Positions 1 through 8,278 of a DNA stretch of 64,000 nt are shown piece by piece. Every line of letters begins with the position of its first letter. Positions within the stretch are counted from its first letter, which is position 1. The position numbers and the translations under genes were made by a program. Under the pieces are notes generated by a model. It saw only the letters and a program-made list of their open reading frames with translations. It was not told the DNA's origin and did not search any database. The stretch is taken from the NCBI RefSeq assembly GCF_002931055.1, contig NZ_PSXX01000012.1, forward strand, positions 62,001-126,000, given 5' to 3'. The DNA is from Pseudoclavibacter sp. AY1H1. GTDB taxonomy: Bacteria; Actinomycetota; Actinomycetes; Actinomycetales; Microbacteriaceae.

Positions 1-1790
1 GCCGCCAGGTCGCGCTGCTCCTGCGCCTTGCTCGTGAGCAGGAGCGCTGGCTGTGCGTCTTCGATCATGTTGCCGACTCGGTCGATGGGGTACTCGGGGT
101 CGAGGGGGACGTACACGCCGCCGGCCTTGAGCACCGCGAGCACCAGTACGGGGAGGTGTCGGCTGCGCTCGATGCGCACGGCGACCGTGCGCCCCGCACC
201 GACGCCCTCGCCAACGAGGTGGTGGGCGAGCCTCGTCGAGAGTGCGTCCAGTTCAGCGAAGGTGAGCGTGCCGTCTGCGGCGACGACCGCCGTCTCCGCG
301 TCTCGGACCGCTGCGACCTTCGAGAAGGCACGCAGCACGGACTCCTGGCCGATCGGGACATCGTCGCCTGAGCCCTGCTCGAGGAGCCCCGCGATCTCGT
401 CGGCGCGCACGACGTTGGCGTCGGTGACGGTGGTGGTCGCCGGCTCGTCGAGGACCTGCGAGAGCAGCTCGAGCATCCGCCAGGCGTGCTCGCGCAGGAC
501 GTCGCTCGTGTACAGCTCCGCGTCGCCCTCGAGCTGGAGCGTCGGCGCGGCGGCCTCGCTCGTGAGCCCCGAGATGACGACGGACAGGTCATGCACCGGT
601 CCCGTCGACAGGATGTTCACGGTGCCGCGAGCGCGGCCGAAGACCAGCTCGTCGATGACCGGGAGGAGATTGACGGAAGGGCCCGCGAGCGCGTGCGTCT
701 GGGCCACCTCCTCGACTCGGAACTGCTGGTGGGCGACGGCGCCGCGGACCGCGTCACCGGCATTGGCGATGACCTCGGAGAGGCTGAGCCCCGCGGAGAC
801 GTCGACGCGCAGGGGGAGGATGCTCGAGAGCATCGAGGGGGTCGTCTTCGCGACCTTGCCGCGCCGCGCTGTGACCGGGAGGCCGAGGGAGACCCGCGCC
901 TGTCCGGTCATCTTCGACAGGTACAGGGCCACGAGGCCCACGGCCGTCTTCGGCAGGTCGCGGCCCAGCGCTCGCAGACGAGCCGCGTCGGCCTCCGGGA
1001 TGCTCGTCGAGACGCGCACGACGCGCTTGGCGGCGCGTCCGGTCGTGCCCTCGAGGCCCGTGACGACGCTGTCGTCGGCGAGCTGGGCGCGCCAGTAGTC
1101 GGCATCCGCCTCGTGCTTCTCCGACGACGCGTACTCGTCGAGATGCTCGTGGAGCTCGTGCAGGCCGGGCAAGGGAGACGCGCTCCTCGCGGCGAGGTGC
1201 GCGATGGGCCCGGACAGGAGCGTGCCGAGCACGCCGCGAGGGGCGCTCTTCTCGAGCCGGGTGTACGCGCCGGCGAGGTAGCGCAGGCCGACGACGGCCG
1301 AGTAGCCGTCGAGGAGCACGTGGTGGACGCGCTGGAACAGGAGCCAGCGCTCCTCGGCGACTCGGTACAGCGTCGTGCCGAGCAGGTCGCCGCCGGTCAT
1401 CGACCGGGGCGTCTCCAGCTCGAGGTCCATGCGCTCGCGGGCGACCCGGACCGCCTCCTCCTCGCCGAGGCGACGGAGATCGGACGCCGTGAGGAGGTCG
1501 GCCGTCGGGGAGGGGCGCTCGAGCACGGCGTACGGCCCGTCGCCGTCCTCGGCCAGGACGAGGCTCATCGCGTCGAGGTCGGCAACCGTCTTCGTGAACG
1601 CGATCCGCAGCAGCCCCTCATCGACCTGGCCACGGAGATCGAGGTACTGCCCGATCTGGTAGCTGGGGTTCTCGGGGTCGAGCTGCTGGGCATACCAGAT
1701 GCCCAGCTGCGCTGCCGTGAGGGGAAGGCGATCTGGGGAACCCGCGGTGGTCTGCTGGTTCGTCTCGATGCGGCGGCTGGTCTCGGTCAC
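1..1790 (-). CDS. Non-ribosomal peptide synthetase, N-terminal part (condensation + start of adenylation domain), partial
   Basis: About 596 codons are visible; the gene reads off the left edge with no stop. The start is GTG at 1790, chosen because AGGAG lies 6 nt upstream and the protein then opens with PLTAAQLGIWYAQQ, the usual beginning of a condensation domain in EntF/DhbF-like synthetases. The condensation active-site motif HHVLLDG (HHxxxDG) is at residues 156-162 and intact, so amide-bond formation is expected. Around residues 490-596 an adenylation domain begins, with LKAGGVYVPLDPEYP, the A2 core motif; the specificity pocket lies outside the window. Starting with condensation means it takes an acyl or peptidyl group from another protein, as in siderophore or lipopeptide assembly. 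A small secreted peptide gene precedes it on the same strand. The product cannot be predicted from this part. Confidence 0.9.
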   Translation of the reverse strand, partial: MTETSRRIETNQQTTAGSPDRLPLTAAQLGIWYAQQLDPENPSYQIGQYLDLRGQVDEGLLRIAFTKTVADLDAMSLVLAEDGDGPYAVLERPSPTADLLTASDLRRLGEEEAVRVARERMDLELETPRSMTGGDLLGTTLYRVAEERWLLFQRVHHVLLDGYSAVVGLRYLAGAYTRLEKSAPRGVLGTLLSGPIAHLAARSASPLPGLHELHEHLDEYASSEKHEADADYWRAQLADDSVVTGLEGTTGRAAKRVVRVSTSIPEADAARLRALGRDLPKTAVGLVALYLSKMTGQARVSLGLPVTARRGKVAKTTPSMLSSILPLRVDVSAGLSLSEVIANAGDAVRGAVAHQQFRVEEVAQTHALAGPSVNLLPVIDELVFGRARGTVNILSTGPVHDLSVVISGLTSEAAAPTLQLEGDAELYTSDVLREHAWRMLELLSQVLDEPATTTVTDANVVRADEIAGLLEQGSGDDVPIGQESVLRAFSKVAAVRDAETAVVAADGTLTFAELDALSTRLAHHLVGEGVGAGRTVAVRIERSRHLPVLVLAVLKAGGVYVPLDPEYPIDRVGNMIEDAQPALLLTSKAQEQRDLA

Positions 1791-1806
1791 TGTGCGCTCC
1801 TCATAG

Positions 1807-1832
1807 AGGTGCCGAGGTCTCCCTCGGCACCT
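1807..1832 (-). terminator. Hairpin between secreted-peptide gene and NRPS gene
   Basis: A perfect 11-bp stem (AGGTGCCGAGG at 1807-1817 and its complement at 1822-1832) with a 4-nt loop. It follows the peptide gene and ends only about 5-10 nt before the ribosome binding site of the NRPS gene. There is no U-tract, so it could be a terminator, an attenuator or an mRNA-stabilising stem. Confidence 0.55.
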
Positions 1833-1895
1833 GATGTCCTGCTCGGCGTGCGGCGCTGGCCGCTGGGTTGCCTCCTTCGGACGGAGGCGGACCCG

Positions 1896-2132
1896 CTACT
1901 GGAACTGGCCGATCTGGAGAGAGTTGAGGAGACCGCCGAGGTCGATGAGCGGGCCGTCGATCAGGGGGCCGTTGATGAGGGCACCGCCGGCCAGCGTCGA
2001 CACGGAGCTCGAAGCCGACGCGGGTGCGAGCTCGGCGGCGCTCGCGGGAGCGGCCGTCAGGGCGACGGCGCCGAGGGAGAGGGCTGCGGCCGTGGAGAGG
2101 CTGGCGATGGTCCGAGTCGTCGTCTTCTTCAT
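1896..2132 (-). CDS. Small secreted peptide with signal sequence
   Basis: 78 aa, unrecognised family. ATG at 2132 is preceded by GAGGAG at good spacing. Residues 1-33 form a clear Sec signal peptide: a basic start (MKKTTTRT), an Ala/Leu core and a probable signal peptidase I site at APASAA. The predicted mature peptide is about 45 aa: a small Ala/Ser part, then a Gly/Leu/Ile tail containing the tandem GPLIDGPLID and ending LGGLLNSLQIGQFQ. There is no Cys and no transmembrane segment after the signal. It reads toward the NRPS gene with a 105-nt gap containing a hairpin, so the two may be co-transcribed. It could be a surface or signalling peptide or an antimicrobial; nothing in the sequence decides this. 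Confidence 0.75.
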   Translation of the reverse strand: MKKTTTRTIASLSTAAALSLGAVALTAAPASAAELAPASASSSVSTLAGGALINGPLIDGPLIDLGGLLNSLQIGQFQ

Positions 2133-2250
2133 GTGTTGCTCCTCAATTCGCTGTGTCCGGGGTTGGTCACGGGGGTCGTTCGGAGCGCATCTGGCGGCGG
2201 TTTGGCAACAATCCCGCGTCTCTCGGGCATTTCACAGCTAGCCTGAACCC

Positions 2251-5019
2251 GTGTTCGACTGGCTCATAGCGCTCCCCCCACTTCTTGTCGTCCTCCTCGT
2301 GGCGGTCATCGTCACGCTCGAGAGCCTCGGCCTGCCCCTCCCGGGCGAGAGCGTGCTCATCGCAGCCGTGCTCATGAGCGTCGCGGGCACGGGTATCGAC
2401 CCCTGGCTGCTCGCCGCCGCCGCGGCCGTCGGCGCCATCGTCGGCGACTCGATCGGCTACTACATCGGCAAGCGCTGGGGCGCACGACTGCTGCGCTACC
2501 TCTCGCAGCGGTACCCGAAGTACTTCGGCGTCGCGCGCATCAACGCGGCGGTCGGTCTCATGCAGAAGTGGGGTGCGTACGCGGTCTTCTTCGGACGCTT
2601 CATCGCGCTCCTCCGAGTCTTCGCCGGCCCGCTCGCCGGTGCCATGGCCATGCCGTACGGGCGCTTCCTGCTCGCGAACGCGCTCGGCGGTATCGCCTGG
2701 GCCACGGGCGTCACCGCCATCACCGTCGCGCTCGGGAAGAGCGCCCTCGCACTCATCCACGCCTTCGGCTGGGCCGCGCTCGCGGTCGCCGCGGTCCTCG
2801 TCATCGTCATCGTCGCGATCGTCGTCTATCGAGCCCGGAGACGACCAGAGGGTGCGGAGGCGACGAGCGAGACCGAGCAGGAGCTCGACCTCCTCATCCC
2901 CGCGGCGAAGGACGCGCAGGACTCCACCCCGGGAGACGCCGCCGCTCGCGACGCCCTCGCCGCAGCCGTGCGCCCGATCGTCACCTTCGCTCGCCGGGCC
3001 CCATTCACGACCGCGCTCTCGCTCGTCATCATCGCCATCGGCATCGCGACGGGGGCCATGTGGCACCTCTCACGGGCGCAGCCCTGGTACGGCGATGTCG
3101 CCTTCGGCATCCCGCCGCTGGAGGCCGGCATGTGGTGGACCCCCATCACCGGATCGCTGCTCGGCGGCGGCGCCTGGCACTACGCGCTCCTCATCGTGCA
3201 GCTGCTCATCGTCGGCGGCGTCTTCGAGTTCCGTTTCGGCTGGAAGCGCACCGCACTCGTGTTCCTCGGCGGCCAGACCCTCGCGGTGCTCGGCACCCTC
3301 GCCATCGTCGCGGCGCTCGCCCCGACCGGCTGGGAGTGGGCGACGCGCCTCGCCGACGACCTCGACGTCGGCGCATCCGGCGGCATCGCCGCCCTCACCG
3401 CGGCGCTGGTCTGGGTGCTGCGTCCGCCGTGGCGCCTTCGGCTCGGGCTCGCGCTCGGGGCGCTCGTCTCCCTGCGCCTCCTCTACGTCGGCGACCTCGC
3501 CGACATCGAGCACTTCCTGCCGGTCACCGTCATCTTCACGATCTACGCCGTGCAGCGCCATCGCAAGACGGGCCTCGCGACGAGCACGCGCGAAGACCGG
3601 CTGATCGCGTTCACGGCCCTGATCGCGCTCGGGGCGGCCCAGGTCGTCGCCGCGTTCTTCTCGCTCGACGGCCCGCTCGGCAAGACGGACGCGGAGACGG
3701 AGACGTGGGTGGGCGTCGCCATCGACGTCGTCGTCATCCTCCTCGTCGCCAACGGGATCAGGCGGGGCCAGCGCTTCGCCTGGGTCGTCGCGGTGGCGCT
3801 CGGCGTCTTCAACCTCCTGGAGCTCGCCCTCATCGTCGTCGTGGTCGCGACCTCCGGCAGCCTCGACGAGGGCCTCACCATGAACTTCGCCGGCTCCCTG
3901 CTCTGGGTGCTCGTCGTGGTCTTCCTCATCGTCGCCCGCCGCTCGTTCGCGGTCCGCGTGCGGCCGTCGAAGAACTCCCTCTCAGGCGAGCGCCGAGGAA
4001 CGGTCGAGGAAGCTCGCGAGATCCTCCCGAGGGTCGGCGGCAGCACGATCTCGTGGATGACGCTCTGGCCGCGCAACCACTACCTGCTGAGTGCGAAGAA
4101 GGACGGCTACATCGCCTACCAGGAGTACTCGGGCGTCGCCCTCGCGCTCGGCGACCCGGTCGCGCCGAAGGAAGAGCTCAGCGACCTCATCCACGACTTC
4201 GCCTCTCGGGCCGAGCTGGCCGGGCACACGCCCGCCTTCTTCTCGGCGACCCGCGCGACGGTGGATGCGGCCCCCGCGAGCTGGCAGCGCGTGCAGGTCG
4301 CGGAGGACACGATCATCGACCTCCCCGGGCTCGAGCTCAAGGGCAAGCCATGGCAGCCGGTGCGCTCCGCCGTGAACCGTGCAGAGCGCGAGGGCATCCG
4401 CTTCAAGATGACGACCCTCGCCGAGGAGCCATGGGCGGTGCTCGCGCAGGTGCGCGCGATCTCGGAGGACTGGGTCGGCGACAAGGGACTGCCGGAGATG
4501 GGCTTCACGCTCGGCGGCGTCGATGAGGCCCTCGACCCGGCCGTGCGCCTCGGCATCGCGATCGACGACGACGGCAGCGTGCACGGCGTCACGTCGTGGC
4601 TGCCGGTGTACGGACAGGATGGCGCGGTCCGCGGCTGGACGCTCGACCTCATGCGTCGACGTGACGGTGGCTTCAAGCCCGTCATGGAGTTCCTTATCAT
4701 CTCGTCGGCCCTCGCCTTCCGGGACGAGGGCGCCGCCTTCGCCTCGCTCTCCGGAGCGCCGCTCGCGGGCTCGGGGCAGGCGGAGGCGACGGCGCTCGAC
4801 CAGGTGCTGAGCCAGGTCTCCGAGATCCTGGAGCCGCTCTACGGCTTCTCCTCGCTGCACAGCTTCAAGACGAAGTTCAATCCGCGATACGAACCCATGT
4901 ACCTGCTCTACCGCGACGAGGCCGACCTCCCGCGCATCGGCATCGGTCTGACGCGCGCCTACCTCCCGACGGCGACGACGGGTCAGCTCATCAGGGCGGG
5001 TCTCGGCGCGGGCAAGTAG
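2251..5019 (+). CDS. Fusion membrane protein: DedA domain + rhomboid-like domain + MprF-type (DUF2156) domain
   Basis: 922 aa. Residues 1-200 are a DedA-family membrane domain (FGRFIALLRVFAGPLAG, followed by the N..GG..WA segment); DedA proteins include undecaprenyl-phosphate flippases. After a charged linker (about 200-245), residues 255-440 form several membrane segments resembling a rhomboid core, with GASGG (GxSG-like) and a later His in DIEHFLPV. More membrane helices follow to about residue 565. Residues 580-922 match the soluble C-terminal domain of phosphatidylglycerol lysyltransferases (DUF2156), starting near PRNHYLLSAKKDGYIAYQ. Inferred role: envelope lipid handling, perhaps aminoacylation of phosphatidylglycerol. 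The GTG start has TAGCCT exactly 6 nt upstream, so it is probably leaderless. The end overlaps the convergent neighbour by 37 bp. Whether the rhomboid part is catalytic is unknown. Confidence 0.85.
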   Translation: MFDWLIALPPLLVVLLVAVIVTLESLGLPLPGESVLIAAVLMSVAGTGIDPWLLAAAAAVGAIVGDSIGYYIGKRWGARLLRYLSQRYPKYFGVARINAAVGLMQKWGAYAVFFGRFIALLRVFAGPLAGAMAMPYGRFLLANALGGIAWATGVTAITVALGKSALALIHAFGWAALAVAAVLVIVIVAIVVYRARRRPEGAEATSETEQELDLLIPAAKDAQDSTPGDAAARDALAAAVRPIVTFARRAPFTTALSLVIIAIGIATGAMWHLSRAQPWYGDVAFGIPPLEAGMWWTPITGSLLGGGAWHYALLIVQLLIVGGVFEFRFGWKRTALVFLGGQTLAVLGTLAIVAALAPTGWEWATRLADDLDVGASGGIAALTAALVWVLRPPWRLRLGLALGALVSLRLLYVGDLADIEHFLPVTVIFTIYAVQRHRKTGLATSTREDRLIAFTALIALGAAQVVAAFFSLDGPLGKTDAETETWVGVAIDVVVILLVANGIRRGQRFAWVVAVALGVFNLLELALIVVVVATSGSLDEGLTMNFAGSLLWVLVVVFLIVARRSFAVRVRPSKNSLSGERRGTVEEAREILPRVGGSTISWMTLWPRNHYLLSAKKDGYIAYQEYSGVALALGDPVAPKEELSDLIHDFASRAELAGHTPAFFSATRATVDAAPASWQRVQVAEDTIIDLPGLELKGKPWQPVRSAVNRAEREGIRFKMTTLAEEPWAVLAQVRAISEDWVGDKGLPEMGFTLGGVDEALDPAVRLGIAIDDDGSVHGVTSWLPVYGQDGAVRGWTLDLMRRRDGGFKPVMEFLIISSALAFRDEGAAFASLSGAPLAGSGQAEATALDQVLSQVSEILEPLYGFSSLHSFKTKFNPRYEPMYLLYRDEADLPRIGIGLTRAYLPTATTGQLIRAGLGAGK

Positions 5020-5576
5020 CGTCTCGCGTCCTTCGCGCCGAGCCGGGCCGCGTCGGCGAGCCACTGCTCGCGACGCCGCTCGGTCGAGGTCTTGACGGGG
5101 GAGTAGCGGGTGACCGCGATGGGCCCGAGGCCGACGAATCCGAGCACGTGGGTCTTGAGCTGCCTGATCGGCGTGTTGCCGGTCAGGCGCAGGTAGATGC
5201 CTGGGCTGTCTGCGGTGAGGATGATGCGCGCGCTGCGTCCCTTGAGCAGGCCCTTCGGCAGCGGGCCGGAGGCGTCGTAGGCCATGCGCGGCAGGAGCAG
5301 CCGGTCGAAGAACCCCTGCAGGAGTGACGGGACCGAGCCCCACCAGACCGGGGTGACGATCACGATGCGTGCGGCGTCCTGGATCGCGCTCCAGGCTTGC
5401 TGCAGATCTGGTTCGAGCTCCTGGCGCCTGGTGTAGCCGCGTCGGAGATTCTGATCGAAGACGAGGTCGCGGACTGCGAGGACCTGAGCGTCGCCGTGGG
5501 CGTCGGCATAGCGCGCGGCGAGGGCCGCGCAGAGCGAGTCGGGGTTGGGGTGGCCGTCGATGACGAGGGTGTGCAT
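4983..5576 (-). CDS. NAD(P)H-dependent oxidoreductase, flavodoxin-like fold (quinone reductase type)
   Basis: 197 aa, usual length for the NQO1/MdaB/KefF-like family of FMN or FAD quinone reductases. The N-terminus MHTLVIDGHPNPDSLCAAL carries the family's nucleotide-binding GHPNPxS pattern, and residues 85-105 contain the typical TPVWWGSVPSLLQGFFDR segment. It would reduce quinones or related electrophiles in the cytoplasm. It is divergent from a TetR-family gene, and the 70-bp spacer carries repeats that may be the operator, so the regulator probably controls it. Its 3' end overlaps the convergent DedA-fusion gene by 37 bp. Confidence 0.88.
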   Translation of the reverse strand: MHTLVIDGHPNPDSLCAALAARYADAHGDAQVLAVRDLVFDQNLRRGYTRRQELEPDLQQAWSAIQDAARIVIVTPVWWGSVPSLLQGFFDRLLLPRMAYDASGPLPKGLLKGRSARIILTADSPGIYLRLTGNTPIRQLKTHVLGFVGLGPIAVTRYSPVKTSTERRREQWLADAARLGAKDARRYLPAPRPALMS

Positions 5577-5590
5577 TCGGGCTCCAGAGC

Positions 5591-5656
5591 CTTGAAGTGG
5601 ACAGTGTCAAGATGGGACGACAGCCAGCTTAGCTATGATGTTGCTCATGTCAAGAT
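5591..5656. promoter_or_regulatory. Divergent promoter/operator region of oxidoreductase and TetR genes
   Basis: The spacer holds a 21-bp imperfect inverted repeat at 5591-5611 (CTTGA...TCAAG arms) and a 9-bp direct repeat TGTCAAGAT at 5605-5613 and 5648-5656. TATGAT at 5634-5639 is a good -10 box for the TetR gene and lies between the repeats. This layout suits autoregulation plus control of the divergent oxidoreductase; the binding is inferred. Confidence 0.5.
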
Positions 5657-6219
5657 CGGATGCGCCATACCACCACGGCAACCTCGGCCCGGTCCTCGAG
5701 GCCGCAGGCATGGAGCTGCTCGCGCAGAAGTCGCACGCCACGATGAGCCTCCGGGAGCTGGCCCGCGAGGCGGGTGTCAGCCACAACGCGCCGTACCACC
5801 ACTTCGGAGACAAGGCCGGGCTCTTCAAGCGCCTCGGCGAGGTGAGCATGCAGCACCTCGTGCACGCGGTCAGCTCGGCGGATGCTCCCGGGGCCGCCCC
5901 ACAGGAGCGTGCCCTCGCGCTCACCGTCGCCTACGTCGAGTTCGCCGTCGAGCATCCACACGCCTTCACGCTCATCTACGACCCGGAGGTCTGCATCCCG
6001 GGGGCGCCAAGTGCCACGATGGCGCCACTCATCCAGGAGCTCGAGGGGCTGCTCGGGAATGCGGCCGCCGGCCTCGACGCGGAGGCGAGCCCCGCCAGGA
6101 TCGAGGCACGTGCCACGGCGCTCTGGGCAACCGTGCAGGGTTTGTCCCACCTCGTGATCGCGGGCCACCTCACGCTCGCCCAGGTCCAGCCAGCGCTCGC
6201 CGAGTCGCTTCGACGCTAG
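5647..6219 (+). CDS. TetR/AcrR-family transcriptional regulator
   Basis: 190 aa. The N-terminal helix-turn-helix is clear: MSLRELAREAGVSHNAPYHHF, followed by the DKAGLFKRL segment typical of TetR proteins. The C-terminal half (from about residue 80) looks like the WHG-type ligand domain. I chose ATG 5647 over the in-frame ATGs at 5635 and 5638 because TATGAT at 5634-5639 makes a -10 box whose transcript would start at about this ATG. It is divergent from a flavodoxin-fold quinone reductase, the likely target; the inducer is probably an electrophile or quinone. Confidence 0.88.
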   Translation: MSRSDAPYHHGNLGPVLEAAGMELLAQKSHATMSLRELAREAGVSHNAPYHHFGDKAGLFKRLGEVSMQHLVHAVSSADAPGAAPQERALALTVAYVEFAVEHPHAFTLIYDPEVCIPGAPSATMAPLIQELEGLLGNAAAGLDAEASPARIEARATALWATVQGLSHLVIAGHLTLAQVQPALAESLRR

Positions 6220-6252
6220 GCGGTCATGCAGAACCCGGATGTGACTCAGGAG

Positions 6253-6681
6253 TTATGCCAGCGACGCGACGACGGCGGCGATCCTGCGTTCGCGAGTCGC
6301 GTCGGCCTTCGCGGACTCGACTTTGGTGACGTGGGCCTTCCTGGCGCTCGGTGAGAGGGCATCGAAACGCGCCAGCGCGCCCGCGTCGTCGAGCGCCTCG
6401 GCGAGGTCCGCCGGCACCTCCGTGGTGCGCGGCTCGGTGTCGAGCTCGATGACGACGGTGATCGGGTCACCACCCTCTATGCCCGTCTCCTTGCGCTTCT
6501 CTGCGCTGAACGAGATGAGGAAGCGCCCGCCCATGACCGCGACAGTGCTCCGGTACGTGTAGCCGTTGACGGTCACGACGACGGCCGGCTTCTTTCCTGC
6601 GCCGAGCCGCTCGATGACCTCCACTGGCACCTCGATGCCCGTGTTCCTCCCCACGAGGCTCATGGTCGTCGTGAATTCCAT
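6253..6681 (-). CDS. DUF1905/YdeI-OmdA-like protein
   Basis: 142 aa. Residues 1-80 match the DUF1905 beta-barrel-like domain (N-terminal MEFTTTMSLVGRNTGIEVP, then VVVTVNGYTYRSTVAVMGGRF). The C-terminal part (LSPSARKAHVTKVESAKADA) is the OmdA/YdeI-type tail. Proteins of this group are small, cytoplasmic and poorly understood; a link to bacteriocin protection has been suggested for YdeI relatives. It is convergent with the TetR gene (34-bp gap) and monocistronic as far as can be seen. Confidence 0.82.
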   Translation of the reverse strand: MEFTTTMSLVGRNTGIEVPVEVIERLGAGKKPAVVVTVNGYTYRSTVAVMGGRFLISFSAEKRKETGIEGGDPITVVIELDTEPRTTEVPADLAEALDDAGALARFDALSPSARKAHVTKVESAKADATRERRIAAVVASLA

Positions 6682-6794
6682 GCCGAGATTGTTTCACGGT
6701 ATTCCCTGCCGGGATGCCTCGAAATGTCGGCGGCCTGTGCCACGATCGGATGGTGTGACGAGGCCCGTCGTCCATAGGAGAGAAAGGGACGACC

Positions 6795-7205
6795 ATGGCC
6801 GTCATCCTCAACCCGTACATCCACCTCCTCGACAACGCGCGCGAGGCGCTCGAGTACTACAGGGAGGTGTTCGGGGGCGAGCTCGTGCTCAGCACGTTCG
6901 GCGGCTCCGGCATGCCGATGGACCCCTCCGAGTCGGAGAAGATTATGCACGGCCAGCTGACGACTGCCAGCGGGTTCACGATCATGGCCTCCGACACGCC
7001 ATCCTTCATCGAGCCCAACCCCGGACGAACGGTCGAGATCTCGCTCAGCGGCGACGCCGCCGAGGAGCTTCGCGGATACTGGGACAAGCTGGCCGACGGC
7101 GGCGAGATCGAGCAGCCGCTCGTGCAGGCGCCGTGGGGAGACACCTTCGGAATGCTGGTCGACCGTTTCGGGGTCGCATGGATGGTCAACATCCTGGGAA
7201 GCTGA
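6795..7205 (+). CDS. VOC-family (glyoxalase/PhnB-like) protein
   Basis: 136 aa, one vicinal-oxygen-chelate module of the PhnB-like type: it begins NPYIHLLDNAREALEYYREVFGG and contains MHGQLTTASGFTIMASD and the closing WGDTFGMLVDRFGVAWMVN. Such proteins act as small-molecule dioxygenases, isomerases or binding proteins, and the substrate cannot be read from sequence. A GAAAGGGA ribosome binding site precedes the ATG. It lies just upstream of the mevalonate operon with a 74-bp gap and is probably a separate unit. Confidence 0.85.
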   Translation: MAVILNPYIHLLDNAREALEYYREVFGGELVLSTFGGSGMPMDPSESEKIMHGQLTTASGFTIMASDTPSFIEPNPGRTVEISLSGDAAEELRGYWDKLADGGEIEQPLVQAPWGDTFGMLVDRFGVAWMVNILGS

Positions 7206-7279
7206 CGAGTGCCCGAAATGCGTTCGGCCTGGCTGCGCCGTACACTTGACGCCGACCTACTGCGAGGTGAGTGACCCTG

Positions 7280-8278
7280 GTGCCATCGAGTTTCGACGTG
7301 ACGTCGCTTGCTTCTCTCGACACTTCTGCGTTGCCGCGAATCGGACGAGCCGTTGGGCGCGGAAGCGCGCACGCCAAGCTCATCCTGTTCGGCGAGCACG
7401 TCGTCGTCTACGGGAAGCCGGCCGTCGCGCTGCCGTTGCGTGCCATGCGCATGCGAGCGACCGCCTGGCGCGAGGGCACTGAGCCGCGCTTCGAGTCCGA
7501 CCACTACACGGGGCCGCTCGCGGCAGCTCCGGAGATCGTGGAGGCTCCGAGGAAGGCCATCGAGGAGACGCTGCGCGCGATCGGGGGCGAGCTCGCGGGA
7601 CTCACGGTCGCGGTCCGCGGCAACATCCCGCTCGGACGAGGACTCGGGTCGAGTGCCGCGGCGGCCGGCGCGATCGTCGACGCCGTCTCCCGCCTGCACA
7701 ACGTGACGCTCTCCGGTGGTGAGCACTTCGCGCTTGTCCAGCTGGCCGAGCAGGTGGCGCACGGCAAGCCGAGCGGGCTCGATGCGCTCGCAACGACCAT
7801 CCCGTCGCCCATCCGCTTCCAGAACGCGAGCGCCGTGCCCGTGCCGGTCGCCCTCGATGCCTGCTTCGTGATCGCCGACACCGGTGTGCACGGATCCACG
7901 CGCCAGGCTGTCGACGACGTGCGCACCTCGCTCGAACGCGACCACGACGCCACGATGTCGATCATCGACGCCCTCGGGGACCTCTCCGACCTGGCCATCA
8001 CCGACCTCGAGACCAACGAGGCACGCTCGCTCGGCTCCCGGATGTCGGAGGCGCACGTGCTGCTCTCCAGTCTCGGCGTGAGCCACCCAGCCCTCGACGA
8101 GCTGGTCGAGGCTGCGACCGGCGCTGGCGCGTTCGGCGCGAAGCTCACGGGAGGCGGGCTCGGCGGGTGCATCGTCGCCGTCGTCGATCGGGGAAACGCA
8201 GCGGTCGTCGCGGCTGCGCTGCAGAGCGCTGGTGCGATCCAGACCTGGAGCGTCACCAGCACTGGCACGCCGCTGTGA
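7280..8278 (+). CDS. mvk: Mevalonate kinase
   Basis: 332 aa GHMP kinase that phosphorylates mevalonate to mevalonate-5-phosphate, first kinase of the mevalonate pathway. Visible motifs: the N-terminal AHAKLILFGEHVVVYGKPA, the ATP-binding loop PLGRGLGSSAAAAGA, and the C-terminal GAFGAKLTGGGLGGC. Two in-frame GTG codons are possible (7271 and 7280); I chose 7280 because GAGGTGA at 7264-7270 is then correctly spaced at 9 nt. It is the first gene of the operon; its TGA overlaps the GTG of the decarboxylase gene by 3 bases, so the genes are translationally coupled. Confidence 0.95.
   Translation: MPSSFDVTSLASLDTSALPRIGRAVGRGSAHAKLILFGEHVVVYGKPAVALPLRAMRMRATAWREGTEPRFESDHYTGPLAAAPEIVEAPRKAIEETLRAIGGELAGLTVAVRGNIPLGRGLGSSAAAAGAIVDAVSRLHNVTLSGGEHFALVQLAEQVAHGKPSGLDALATTIPSPIRFQNASAVPVPVALDACFVIADTGVHGSTRQAVDDVRTSLERDHDATMSIIDALGDLSDLAITDLETNEARSLGSRMSEAHVLLSSLGVSHPALDELVEAATGAGAFGAKLTGGGLGGCIVAVVDRGNAAVVAAALQSAGAIQTWSVTSTGTPL

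Noticed and set aside
486-2246. Long + strand frame opposite the NRPS
   Set aside because: Arg/Glu/Gly-rich antisense shadow of a gene with clear condensation and adenylation motifs on the - strand.
6685-6702. parS-like sequence (TGTTTCACG)
   Set aside because: Only the first half matches; the second half reads GTATTCC instead of TGAAACA, so ParB binding is not expected.
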